Shown: positions 48,887-56,534 of the stretch, piece after piece
Position numbering within the stretch: position 1 is the stretch's first letter
Layout: the number at the start of each line of letters is the position of its first letter
Assembly: GCA_963705155.1 (NCBI GenBank)
Contig: CAVPJC010000022.1
Location: forward strand, 62,001-126,000
DNA: 64,000 nt
DNA from: CAVPJC01 sp963705155
Lineage (GTDB): Bacteria > Chloroflexota > Anaerolineae > Anaerolineales > UBA4823
Direction: 5' to 3'
Translations under genes and position numbers: made by a program
Notes under the pieces: generated by a model
Told to the model about the DNA's origin: nothing
Database searches by the model: none
What the model saw: the letters and a program-made list of their open reading frames with translations, nothing else

Positions 48887-49639
48887 TCAACGCCCGGGTG
48901 ACACCAGGCGTTTTAGCAGCAGCGCGGGCATATAGATCATTGTGCGCAACGCGGCGTTGTGCCAGACGTTTTTAGCCTGTGACCACTGCAGGCGCGGGTC
49001 CACGCAGGTCACCTGCTGTTGTACCGCGCCCTGTACGCCAAAATCATTTGCCAGATTTTGCAGCGTCTGCTTCCAGAAATCATCTTCAGCTTTGTGGATA
49101 ATCCCCAGGCGCAGTCCCAGCTCATAGAGCGGGTCGCTGGCGCGGATGAGCGCCTGCACCTGGGCCACAACCCCGTCTTCATCATAGGCGCTGAAGGTGA
49201 TCATGGCTGAAAACATGTGCCCGGTGGGGGTCATAAACGAGAACGATTCATCGTCCGCATAGATCACCATGACGCCGGTGGAAATGAGCGGCCCGCCTCC
49301 CGGGGCGGTCATGCCGCCCGGGCCAGCCAGGTTGAGCACCGCCACCTCCCCTGGCTGGATTTCGGTAAAGGGGGCATAAAAGTGGTTGCCCTTGGGCCAG
49401 TAGGCCGCAAAATTCCGCTTCCACGTGCGCACCACGTCTGCCGGGGTAGCCTGTGCACCGCTCAAACGCACTTTGTACGTCTTTTGCCAGAGCTGACCAA
49501 AGCCTTGCAGAGGGCCGGTGAGCTGGCGCCCATTCACATTCAGGTTGACTGCATTCGACGGAATGCCCCGGGTTTCCAGATGCTGAACAGGCGCAGCCCA
49601 GTTGTTTGCGGGGGTCGGATTGGTGTTCGAAGGTTCCAT
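48887..49639 (-). CDS. Unknown conserved protein, paralogue of the upstream gene
   Basis: About 250 residues with no signal peptide or membrane helix, except a hydrophobic C-terminal patch (AALRTMIYMPALLLKRL). It aligns along its whole length with the product of 49,657-50,427: NLNVNGRQL-GPLQGFGQLWQKT-KVRLSG, NHFY, IQPGEV, GVMV-YADD-SF, VVAQVQALIRA-DPLYE, and AKN-W-NA-RT. I do not know the family; the VMTPxGxxxxG-x-x-F-x-V pattern faintly recalls DUF1990/SRPBCC-type lipid-binding proteins, which is uncertain. Start ATG 49,637-49,639 behind AGGTGTG. The next gene begins 6 bases after its stop. Confidence 0.65.
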   Translation of the reverse strand: MEPSNTNPTPANNWAAPVQHLETRGIPSNAVNLNVNGRQLTGPLQGFGQLWQKTYKVRLSGAQATPADVVRTWKRNFAAYWPKGNHFYAPFTEIQPGEVAVLNLAGPGGMTAPGGGPLISTGVMVIYADDESFSFMTPTGHMFSAMITFSAYDEDGVVAQVQALIRASDPLYELGLRLGIIHKAEDDFWKQTLQNLANDFGVQGAVQQQVTCVDPRLQWSQAKNVWHNAALRTMIYMPALLLKRLVSPGR

Positions 49640-49656
49640 GGTCACACCTCTATTCC

Positions 49657-50427
49657 TCACTGCTTCTTACCAAGATCCCGCACCCAGCGAAACGGAGCGC
49701 CCAGGAGGTAAAACACCGTGCGGATACCGGCGTTTTGCCAGATGTTTTTGGCATATGCCCACTGAACGTGCGGGTCGACCAGTGTTTTCGTGAGGCTGAC
49801 CTGCCCGTTCACACCGAAGTGAGCTGCCAGTGAAGTGAGCACATGCGTCCAGATTTTATCCTGCTGGCCCGAGCTGCCCAGGTAGCGGTTGAAAATCTCG
49901 TACATGGGATCGTTGGCGCGCACCAGGCCCTGCACCTGCGCCACCACGCAATCATCCTCTTCGTACACGCTGAAGGTGTTCCAACCTGCTTCCGGAAAGC
50001 CTTCTGGCGTCATAACGGTAAAAGAGACATCATCGACATATAATACCATCACGCCAGCCGCGATCGGCAGGATGCTGGGCGATCCAGGGAACGCCGGTAC
50101 ACGCGCATTGATCAACAACACTTCCCCGGGCTGGATGCCCGCCATCGAAGGGTAAAAGTGGTTCTCCGGCGGGTGGAAGTTGGGGAAATTCTCTTTCCAC
50201 ACCTGCATTACCTGAGCTGGCGTCTGTGATATTCCACTCAAGCGCACTTTGAAGGTTTTTTGCCACATCTGACCAAAACCCTGCAATGGAGATACCGGCT
50301 GGCGACCATCCACGTTCAGGTTGATGGCTCCTGCAGGCACGCCAGAGACCTTCATCCGGGTCATTGGCGGCGCCCAGGCGGCTTCGCTCTTTTTGGTGTT
50401 CTCATTCACGTCCAGTGGTTCGGTCAT
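49657..50427 (-). CDS. Unknown conserved protein, paralogue of the downstream gene
   Basis: 256 residues, complete and unbroken, similar throughout to the protein at 48,887-49,639. It starts with a polar N-terminal tail, then the conserved block NLNVDGRQPVSPLQGFGQMW (about 36-55), GVMVLYVDDVSFTVMTPEG (about 130-150) and a C-terminal amphipathic/hydrophobic end (AGIRTVFYLLGAPFRWVRD). Both proteins may act as a heterodimer. The gene sits 49 bases after the STAS gene and 18 bases before its paralogue, inside the SpoIIE/STAS operon. No function can be assigned. Confidence 0.65.
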   Translation of the reverse strand: MTEPLDVNENTKKSEAAWAPPMTRMKVSGVPAGAINLNVDGRQPVSPLQGFGQMWQKTFKVRLSGISQTPAQVMQVWKENFPNFHPPENHFYPSMAGIQPGEVLLINARVPAFPGSPSILPIAAGVMVLYVDDVSFTVMTPEGFPEAGWNTFSVYEEDDCVVAQVQGLVRANDPMYEIFNRYLGSSGQQDKIWTHVLTSLAAHFGVNGQVSLTKTLVDPHVQWAYAKNIWQNAGIRTVFYLLGAPFRWVRDLGKKQ

Positions 50428-50475
50428 TTCCTACCTCCGTCTCATCTCCCCTGGTAAACACTGCACAGGTAAATG

Positions 50476-50832
50476 TCATCCGCCTGCAGCCTTCAACGCC
50501 TCGGCCTCACCGGCAAAGATGGCGATAGCCTCGTTCAGGCGGGTCAGGGTAAAGATTTGCTGGTAGTGATCACTCAAACCGTATGCCATCAGGTGCTGTT
50601 TCTGCCGGTTCACCCGGATGAGCAGTGTGACCAGCAGCCCAATCCCGGAACTGTTCATATATTCCAAATGTTCACAATTCAAGATGATATTGCGAGCGCC
50701 GCTGCTGGTTGCCTGGGTGTAGGCATCCATCAATACATTCTCCGCAAAAGCGTTGATCTCTCCTTGGATATCAAGAATACTGGTGGCTGGAGATGCCTGG
50801 CGGACCTGCATGGTAACATTAGCTTTTGTCAT
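50476..50832 (-). CDS. STAS-domain anti-sigma-factor antagonist (RsbV/SpoIIAA-like)
   Basis: About 118 residues. STAS fold with the phosphorylatable Ser in EYMNSSGIGLLVTLL (about residue 58). In partner switching, the unphosphorylated form binds a kinase/anti-sigma protein, and SpoIIE-type phosphatases restore it. Start ATG 50,830-50,832; an upstream codon at 50,847 is less likely because GGAGGAA would then lie in the gene. It is next to another STAS gene (34 bases) and the phosphatase/kinase fusion gene. Confidence 0.88.
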   Translation of the reverse strand: MTKANVTMQVRQASPATSILDIQGEINAFAENVLMDAYTQATSSGARNIILNCEHLEYMNSSGIGLLVTLLIRVNRQKQHLMAYGLSDHYQQIFTLTRLNEAIAIFAGEAEALKAAGG

Positions 50833-50865
50833 TTCTTCCTCCTGCATGATCTGGTAAAAAAAGAT

Positions 50866-51213
50866 TTAATATGAAGCCAGCGCACTGACTTCATCCGGGT
50901 AGATGTTCATAAAATCAGCCAGACGGGTGATCTCAAAGATTTCTACATAATGAGCGCTCAGGCCACACACTTTCAGGTTCCGGCGGGTCTGGCGGGCTTT
51001 GGCCAGCAAGCCCACGATCAAGGCGATCCCGGTGCTGTTGATGTAATCCACCGCGCTGAAGTTTAATAAAATATCCCCGGTGGTTTTTGTTTCCGCTTCG
51101 CTGTAAGCGGCGTTTAAATCTCCGCTGGCGAAGGCATTGATTTCACCCACCAGGTCGATAATTACCTGGTTTGAATGTTGGCGTACCCTGGCTTCAAAGT
51201 TTGGTCCTGCCAT
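50866..51213 (-). CDS. STAS-domain anti-sigma-factor antagonist (RsbV/SpoIIAA-like)
   Basis: 115 residues. STAS fold with the acceptor Ser/Thr in VDYINSTGIALIVGLL (about residue 58), close relative of the next STAS gene. Two antagonists with one phosphatase suggest either two targets or a graded switch. It lies 17 bases downstream of the phosphatase/kinase fusion gene, in the same operon. Confidence 0.88.
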   Translation of the reverse strand: MAGPNFEARVRQHSNQVIIDLVGEINAFASGDLNAAYSEAETKTTGDILLNFSAVDYINSTGIALIVGLLAKARQTRRNLKVCGLSAHYVEIFEITRLADFMNIYPDEVSALASY

Positions 51214-51229
51214 GGCGTTTCCCTTTCGG

Positions 51230-52912
51230 TTATCTCCGGATTATCAATTCGACGGTATGGTGGGTATTGTCATGCCCCGGTTCACCGATGAAGACATTCA
51301 GCTCATCCACCATGTTTTTGATGATAAACAGGCCCCAGCCGCGCGGCGACTGCAGCCCGGCGAGCTTGGCTTCCAGATCGGGCGTCTCAGCCTCTGGGAT
51401 GGGCATATCGCCGCCGTGATCCGTGATACGGACTGCCACTGCCGCGTCGGAAGCCAGCACCTGTATTTCTACGGGCAGGTCCTCTCGATATTTATTACCA
51501 TGTTCAATGGCATTCATGGTGGTTTCGGCCACGGCAGTTTTCAGACGCTCCAGGCTGTTTACCGGCAATGCCAGGGGAGTTACGGCATCTGTCACCAGCT
51601 GCATGGCTTGAAGTTCGTTTCCGGGTTCACTCGGCAAGCTAAACTCTGCCAGGATTTTCCATTCTTCATCCGGTCGGGGCGATGCCGGGTGACCGGCCCC
51701 TGTATTTTTATCGAGTGAGTCATCAAAGAGAAAGGCCGGTTTTTCAGGTAGTTTCACTCGTTCGATGGCTACAAAGGTAACGTCATCTTCCTGCTCCCAA
51801 TCGGGGCCGGTGAATTGAGCCAGCTGCACAAGCAGGAAATCGATCAACGCTTGTGACGCGCTGCGCCCGGGTTGTTCCTGATGCTGCATCAGCAGCTCCC
51901 GCAGGTGTGGGAACCCGAACATCTCGCGCTGCGGGTTGTGCGCCTCTACAAGCCCATCGCTGTAGAGCAAGATTTCATCGCCTGGCGCCAGGGTGGCCTC
52001 GATTTCATCATACGGCATGTCTGGCATCAGCCCGAGCGGCATGCCGGTTGCCTTTAGCTCCACCAGGCCGTTTATTGTGCGCTGGCAGGGCAGGTTGTGC
52101 CCGGCGTTGGCGATCTGTAAATTTCCATTGTTCAGATCAATCACCATGTACAGACAGGTGACGAACATATTCGGGGGAATATCGGGGCAGATCAGGTTGT
52201 TGGCATGGGCCAGGATCTTGCCCGGAGAATCCAGGCGCTCTGCGGCGGCGCGCAAGACACTGCGTGTGGTTGCCATGACCAACGCGGCAGGCACACCTTT
52301 GTCGGTCACATCTCCCACAGCCACGCCCAGCCGGCCATTCGGAAAGGTCACAAAATCGTAGAAATCCCCGCTGACCGCCCGCGCGGGCTGCCAGTGTGCA
52401 GCGACCTGCCAGCCGGGTACATCGGGCAGTTCTTTAGGCAGCAGGGTTTGCTGGATGATGCGGGCAACCCGTAATTCCTGCTCCATGCGCTCACGCTCGC
52501 GCGCTTCGGCTTGCTGCTGGCGGGCCAGCTGCGCAACACGCAGAGCAGGCGCAGCCTGCGATGCCAGGGTATTCAGCAGCCGGCGGTCATCGGCGGAATA
52601 CTCCTGCTCACTGCGGCGGGTGCCCAGGTTCAAAAGGCCGATCAATTCGCCCTGGCTGACCAGGGGCACGGCGATCTTGACGCCGGCCTCTTTGAGCATG
52701 CGCAAGCCTGCGGAATCCATCTCCAGGCGCTCGATTTCTACCACGCCGGGAGTGCTGACAAAATAAGCCAGGAGGGGGTCGTTGGGGGCAATCTCAACTT
52801 CGGCAACTTTGGTTTGCCGCGTTTTTTCAGCCGGCTGCAATTCCTCCCCAGGTGAGATGGTTTCATTACTTCCGTTGAAACCTTTCCAGATTCGCTGAAT
52901 GAATGAGAACAT
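51230..52912 (-). CDS. SpoIIE-type phosphatase fused to an RsbW-like anti-sigma kinase domain
   Basis: 560 residues, complete. Partial GAF domain (about 60-130: AVPLVSQGELIGLLNLGTRR), PP2C/SpoIIE phosphatase (about 165-375: GDFYDF, VAVGDVTDKGVPAALVMA, LLYSDGLVEA) and a C-terminal GHKL ATPase domain (about 430-560) with ETTMNAIEHGNKY (N box), DHGGDMP (G1) and RGWGLFIIKNMVDEL (G2). It therefore combines RsbU/RsbP-like phosphatase and RsbW/SpoIIAB-like kinase in one chain, normally separate proteins that act in opposite ways on a STAS protein. Two STAS genes follow directly. No sigma factor is encoded near. The promoter contains the CGTTACG repeats. Confidence 0.88.
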   Translation of the reverse strand: MFSFIQRIWKGFNGSNETISPGEELQPAEKTRQTKVAEVEIAPNDPLLAYFVSTPGVVEIERLEMDSAGLRMLKEAGVKIAVPLVSQGELIGLLNLGTRRSEQEYSADDRRLLNTLASQAAPALRVAQLARQQQAEARERERMEQELRVARIIQQTLLPKELPDVPGWQVAAHWQPARAVSGDFYDFVTFPNGRLGVAVGDVTDKGVPAALVMATTRSVLRAAAERLDSPGKILAHANNLICPDIPPNMFVTCLYMVIDLNNGNLQIANAGHNLPCQRTINGLVELKATGMPLGLMPDMPYDEIEATLAPGDEILLYSDGLVEAHNPQREMFGFPHLRELLMQHQEQPGRSASQALIDFLLVQLAQFTGPDWEQEDDVTFVAIERVKLPEKPAFLFDDSLDKNTGAGHPASPRPDEEWKILAEFSLPSEPGNELQAMQLVTDAVTPLALPVNSLERLKTAVAETTMNAIEHGNKYREDLPVEIQVLASDAAVAVRITDHGGDMPIPEAETPDLEAKLAGLQSPRGWGLFIIKNMVDELNVFIGEPGHDNTHHTVELIIRR

Positions 52913-52941
52913 AAAGTTATTTTCTCCGCTTGTTGATGACC

Positions 52942-52986
52942 ATTTTACAGGAGGTGCGTCCTGGAATCGTTACGGCAGGCGTTACG
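52942..52986 (-). promoter_or_regulatory. CGTTACG triple-repeat promoter of the phosphatase operon (site A)
   Basis: Plus-strand heptamers CGTCCTG (52,957-52,963), CGTTACG (52,968-52,974) and CGTTACG (52,980-52,986), with spacers of 4 and 5. On the minus strand, 9 bases separate the nearest heptamer from the -10 TAAAAT (52,942-52,947), which is preceded by TG. There is no -35 hexamer. Start codon follows 29 bases after the -10. Confidence 0.65.
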
Positions 52987-53064
52987 ATAAAAACTGAGCG
53001 TCGATTGGAGGCTTCTTTTGGAAAACAGGCTGGGTTCATGGATTTATTGGTTGCCCCTGAAACT

Positions 53065-54390
53065 TCATCCACGCTCGTGATCTGCTGTGAGCGTTGCCCG
53101 GGAGACCGTATGACCGGTGTTACCTTTCATCCACAGGGTCACCTGTTCGGGCTGCATGGTGTATTCCACCACCCCTACCAGCCGCTCACTGAGTGTTTTT
53201 AAATCGACTTCATCCCGCAGCCCTGCGCTGAAAGCCTCCACCGTGCGCACGGCGTCAAAGCGGCGGCGGTAAAAACGGCGGTCGATGCCATTCTGGATGC
53301 GTTTGCGCAGCGGGTTGAATGCGGCTGCGATGGTCAGTGTCGAGATGACCGTCACCAGGTCGTTATTGCCCTCTCCGGTGAAAAACCCCGAGAGGCTTTC
53401 CAACAGGATGACGACCACCAGGTACAGGAAAAGCAGGCTGGCCGAAAGCGCACCGTAAACCAGGGCACGGTTGATCAGCAGGTCGATATCCCACAAACGG
53501 TAGCGCAAGATGGCTATCGCAAATGAGAGCGGGAAGATCAGGGTGAGCAGGTTGAACCCCACCGTATCCAGAATTTGCATGACCTGGGAAAAGGCAAAAA
53601 AGGATCCGCCCATACGCTGGAAAAGGATGTTGGGAACCACGTTCCGGCTCAATTCTGGCAGGATAACGAACGGCAGGTAATATGCAAACGGTCCGAGGAT
53701 GGCAGCTGTCAGGCCAAGTGTAGCCCACTTGGCCTGCTGGCGCTGCATTGGGCGGGATACGTGCAAGTAACGGTACGCCTGGGCAAAAACGCCGCTTCCC
53801 GAAAATACTAACAGCACCAGGATTTGCACTCCCACGGGCCAGCCCGCCATGCTGATGGCAGTTCCGGGTAGAAAAACCGATGGCAGGCAGATCAGCGCCC
53901 ACAGAACGGCCAGATAGCGCGTAGCGCCGGGCTCAAACCGGCCGGTAGGGAACACGTACAGCAGGAAGATGCTGGAAACCAGACTTAGATAAATGACAAT
54001 ATTGAGGATGATCTGCCACAGCGGGTGAATGATCACCAGATGATTGTAGATGATAAGGAGCGGCACCAGGCTGCCATTCGTCACCATAGCCAGAGCCACG
54101 AGGAGGGCCATCCATACCTGTTGGCAGCGGGTAAATATGACGATCGCAATGGCATAATGCGCCAGAATGAAGGCAAAATCGACCCCCACCAGTATGAAGC
54201 CGTAGTTTTGCTGGGATAACCCAAACGCAGAGAGTGAACGCCAGTCGCTGGTGGCACGCACAATCTCCAGCCGGGCGGGAATTCCGGCAACGTACAGCGC
54301 CAGGATCATAATGGCCAGTATAACCCAGCCCCTGCGCGCCAGACGCACCCAGAAATCTGGACTGCCTGAGTTACTAATCGAGTTCATCAT
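53065..54390 (-). CDS. Polytopic membrane protein, sensor-like (7TM-type N-terminus without kinase)
   Basis: 441 residues with eight or so helices (first ILAIMILALYVAGIP, last LVYGALSASLLFLYLVVVILL) and a cytosolic C-terminal segment (about 375-441). The stretch FNPLRKRIQNGIDRRFYRRRFDAVRTVEAFSAGLRDEVDL is characteristic of a family of membrane sensors that usually continue into histidine kinases; here the protein ends soon after, so it is a sensor without its own output domain. It starts 12 bases after the cytochrome gene stop, so it belongs to the cytochrome operon. Confidence 0.65.
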   Translation of the reverse strand: MMNSISNSGSPDFWVRLARRGWVILAIMILALYVAGIPARLEIVRATSDWRSLSAFGLSQQNYGFILVGVDFAFILAHYAIAIVIFTRCQQVWMALLVALAMVTNGSLVPLLIIYNHLVIIHPLWQIILNIVIYLSLVSSIFLLYVFPTGRFEPGATRYLAVLWALICLPSVFLPGTAISMAGWPVGVQILVLLVFSGSGVFAQAYRYLHVSRPMQRQQAKWATLGLTAAILGPFAYYLPFVILPELSRNVVPNILFQRMGGSFFAFSQVMQILDTVGFNLLTLIFPLSFAIAILRYRLWDIDLLINRALVYGALSASLLFLYLVVVILLESLSGFFTGEGNNDLVTVISTLTIAAAFNPLRKRIQNGIDRRFYRRRFDAVRTVEAFSAGLRDEVDLKTLSERLVGVVEYTMQPEQVTLWMKGNTGHTVSRATLTADHERG

Positions 54391-54402
54391 ATACCCTGCG
54401 CA

Positions 54403-55311
54403 TCATTTGACGGTGGGCGTTGGCGTATTTTGAATGGCAGGCAGGCCCCGTAAAAACAGCCAGATGGCTTTCAACTCATCATCCGTCATTTTGCCAAGAT
54501 CTGGATAGGGCATCAACTCTGCATTCATTAACTTCCCATCCGGCTTGAGCCCGGTACGCAATGCCGTCATAAAATCCTCTTCTGTCCAGTCTTTCATTTC
54601 GCCGCCGGGTGTCAGATTGACGCCGCTTGCAATCAGACCGCCTCCGGCAAAATCGGTGTTATGGCACAGGGTGCAGTTGTTGGCCAGATACTTACCATAT
54701 TCTGCATTCACCCCTACAGGCGGGTCTACCGGGCGTGGGGCATCATGATCCACCACGCGGGCCGGCAGGACGACCGAACCCTGAACCATCATAAAGCGGC
54801 CCATTGGTCCCAAACGGGTCTTTGGATAGTTGGTGTCGACCGGCGGCAGGCTGCGTATATAGGCAATGATTGCCGCCAGGTCGCCATCGTTAAAGGTGTA
54901 GAAATATTCGGAAGGCATGGCGATCAGAGACTTGCCTTCTTTGTTGACCCCGTGCCGCATGGCGCGCACCCAGTCATCGTCTGTATAAATGGCGCCAATC
55001 CCGCCCTTACCAGAGGTGAGATTGGGCGTCACCAACCGGCCGATCAAAGGGCCCTCATCCCAAACCGTGCCAGACAGGTTTTCGCCATGGCAGCCAAGAC
55101 ACATACCACGCGTTGTGACGATGTGCCTGCCGCGTTCTACGATGCCTGCGTCCAAGGGCGCTTGCAATGGATCAACCCGGATCGTATAAACTTGATCCAG
55201 CCATTTTTCGGTGGTGTAGTACAAAGTGATCAGCCCAACCAGGCCCATCGCCAGCAGAACAAAGATCAATCCACCCAACCACTTCAGGATTTTTTGAATC
55301 ACTTTGCGCAT
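54403..55311 (-). CDS. Membrane-anchored diheme cytochrome c
   Basis: 302 residues, complete. N-terminal anchor helix (LGGLIFVLLAMGLVGLITLY), then two cytochrome domains with CLGCH (about residue 74) and CTLCH (about 216). Candidate axial Met ligands lie in AMPSEYFY and ELMPYPDL. Its sequence is closely related to the cytochrome at 18,247-19,134. It is likely to carry electrons at the outer face of the membrane. A possible promoter (TATAAT on the minus strand, near 55,365-55,370) lies upstream, separate from that of the next cytochrome gene. Confidence 0.9.
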   Translation of the reverse strand: MRKVIQKILKWLGGLIFVLLAMGLVGLITLYYTTEKWLDQVYTIRVDPLQAPLDAGIVERGRHIVTTRGMCLGCHGENLSGTVWDEGPLIGRLVTPNLTSGKGGIGAIYTDDDWVRAMRHGVNKEGKSLIAMPSEYFYTFNDGDLAAIIAYIRSLPPVDTNYPKTRLGPMGRFMMVQGSVVLPARVVDHDAPRPVDPPVGVNAEYGKYLANNCTLCHNTDFAGGGLIASGVNLTPGGEMKDWTEEDFMTALRTGLKPDGKLMNAELMPYPDLGKMTDDELKAIWLFLRGLPAIQNTPTPTVK

Positions 55312-55403
55312 ATTTTACCCCGAGTTTGGCGGCCAACCTATGAATTGCCTACACTAACCTTACCTATTATATCCGAATAATTGTAATTGGCAATTCGACA
55401 GAT

Positions 55404-56312
55404 CTACTTCTTAGACTCTGCTGGCGGAAGCGTCTGAAGGTATTTGTAGATGGCAGACAGGTCTTCTGGGCTCATGGAGTAGCGCGGCATGGCTTCATGC
55501 AGCTGCCCGCCGCCTGGGTGTGCCCCTGTGGAAACCGCGGCGATGAACTCCGCCTCACTCCAATCCGGAAGATTTCCGGCGGGTGTAAGGTTGGCAGCCG
55601 CGGGAGCCCCCTCTTCGGAAAAGGGCAGTGCACCGCCTGCCAGATTGGCCATGTGACAATCGCTGCAGGCTCCGACTGCTACCATGTACTTGCCATGTTC
55701 CACTGTTCCGGGCTGCTGGTTAAGCTGGGGTTCGGTTATGGGTTCGCCCACAGACGCTGGGCCGAAGACGTTAAGGGCCAGGAAAATCTTCCCAACCGTG
55801 TTCAGCCAAAGGGGTGGAATCTCATTGTGCACTGGCGGCAAGCGGCGCAGATAGCCTACGATAGCGGCTACATCGGCGTCGCTCAGGGCGTGGTAGTTGT
55901 AGGAGGGCATAATCACAAGACCGACGCCGTCTTTATCCACCCCCTCGCGGATCGCCCTGGCAATTTCTGCATCGGTCCAATCGCCCAGGCCGGTGTCTTC
56001 ATCTGATGTCAAATTGGGCACTGCAAAAACCGCGGCAATCGGGCCCTGATTGACGCTTTCGTAAGTCCCGTTGAAGGGCTTTCCCTCGGGAGAGTGACAG
56101 GCTTCATCACATCCCATGGCGTCTTCCATCAGGTATTTGCCGCGATCCAACCCCTCGGGGCTGGTGTCGGCGGTGATGGGGTAAAGCGGGCGATTTGCAA
56201 GGGTGGGCTTAAACCTGGCGGAGGCATATACAACCAGGATGATCGCTGCTAATACCAGTAAGCTTAACAGCCCGGCCAGGACAATACCGATCCACTTCAA
56301 TATTTTACGCAT
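55404..56312 (-). CDS. Membrane-anchored diheme cytochrome c with a CX3CH heme site
   Basis: About 302 residues. N-terminal anchor (IVLAGLLSLLVLAAIILVVY), then two cytochrome domains. The first heme motif reads CDEACH (CX3CH), one residue longer than normal; the second is standard CSDCH. Met ligand candidates: IMPSYNYH and EAMPRYS. The frame is unbroken around the motif, so the extra residue is not a frameshift artefact. Start ATG 56,310-56,312 follows TTGGAGGA. It is the first gene downstream of promoter site B and is followed after 92 bases by the second cytochrome gene. Confidence 0.88.
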   Translation of the reverse strand: MRKILKWIGIVLAGLLSLLVLAAIILVVYASARFKPTLANRPLYPITADTSPEGLDRGKYLMEDAMGCDEACHSPEGKPFNGTYESVNQGPIAAVFAVPNLTSDEDTGLGDWTDAEIARAIREGVDKDGVGLVIMPSYNYHALSDADVAAIVGYLRRLPPVHNEIPPLWLNTVGKIFLALNVFGPASVGEPITEPQLNQQPGTVEHGKYMVAVGACSDCHMANLAGGALPFSEEGAPAAANLTPAGNLPDWSEAEFIAAVSTGAHPGGGQLHEAMPRYSMSPEDLSAIYKYLQTLPPAESKK

Positions 56313-56402
56313 ATCTGCATCCTCCAATAATTGTACGAGTTACGCAGTTCAAGGGTATGCCCCCGCCAACTGCGAAAGTTCTAAATTGTCTAATGTGTTC
56401 CA

Positions 56403-56447
56403 GTTATACATTCCCGGCGTTCCGAGAGCGTTACGAAAACCGTTACG
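56403..56447 (-). promoter_or_regulatory. CGTTACG triple-repeat promoter of the cytochrome gene (site B)
   Basis: Plus-strand heptamers CGTTCCG (56,418-56,424), CGTTACG (56,429-56,435) and CGTTACG (56,441-56,447), with spacers of 4 and 5, as at site A. The minus-strand -10 TATAAC (56,403-56,408), preceded by TG, lies 9 bases from the nearest heptamer. A plus-strand TACAAT at 56,473-56,478 could serve the BTAD gene from the same repeats. Confidence 0.65.
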
Positions 56448-56534
56448 GGAGTGAATGGTACCGTTTTAGTGCTACAATAGAGCAGAAACACCTGTTATTA
56501 TTTCAATCGAGTTGTCTGAATAAGCAATATATCT

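Noticed and set aside
56403..56447. ECF sigma-factor -35 (GGAAC) at site B
   Set aside because: The GGAAC is present on the minus strand of site B only; site A has AGGAC at the equivalent place, while the heptamers match at both.
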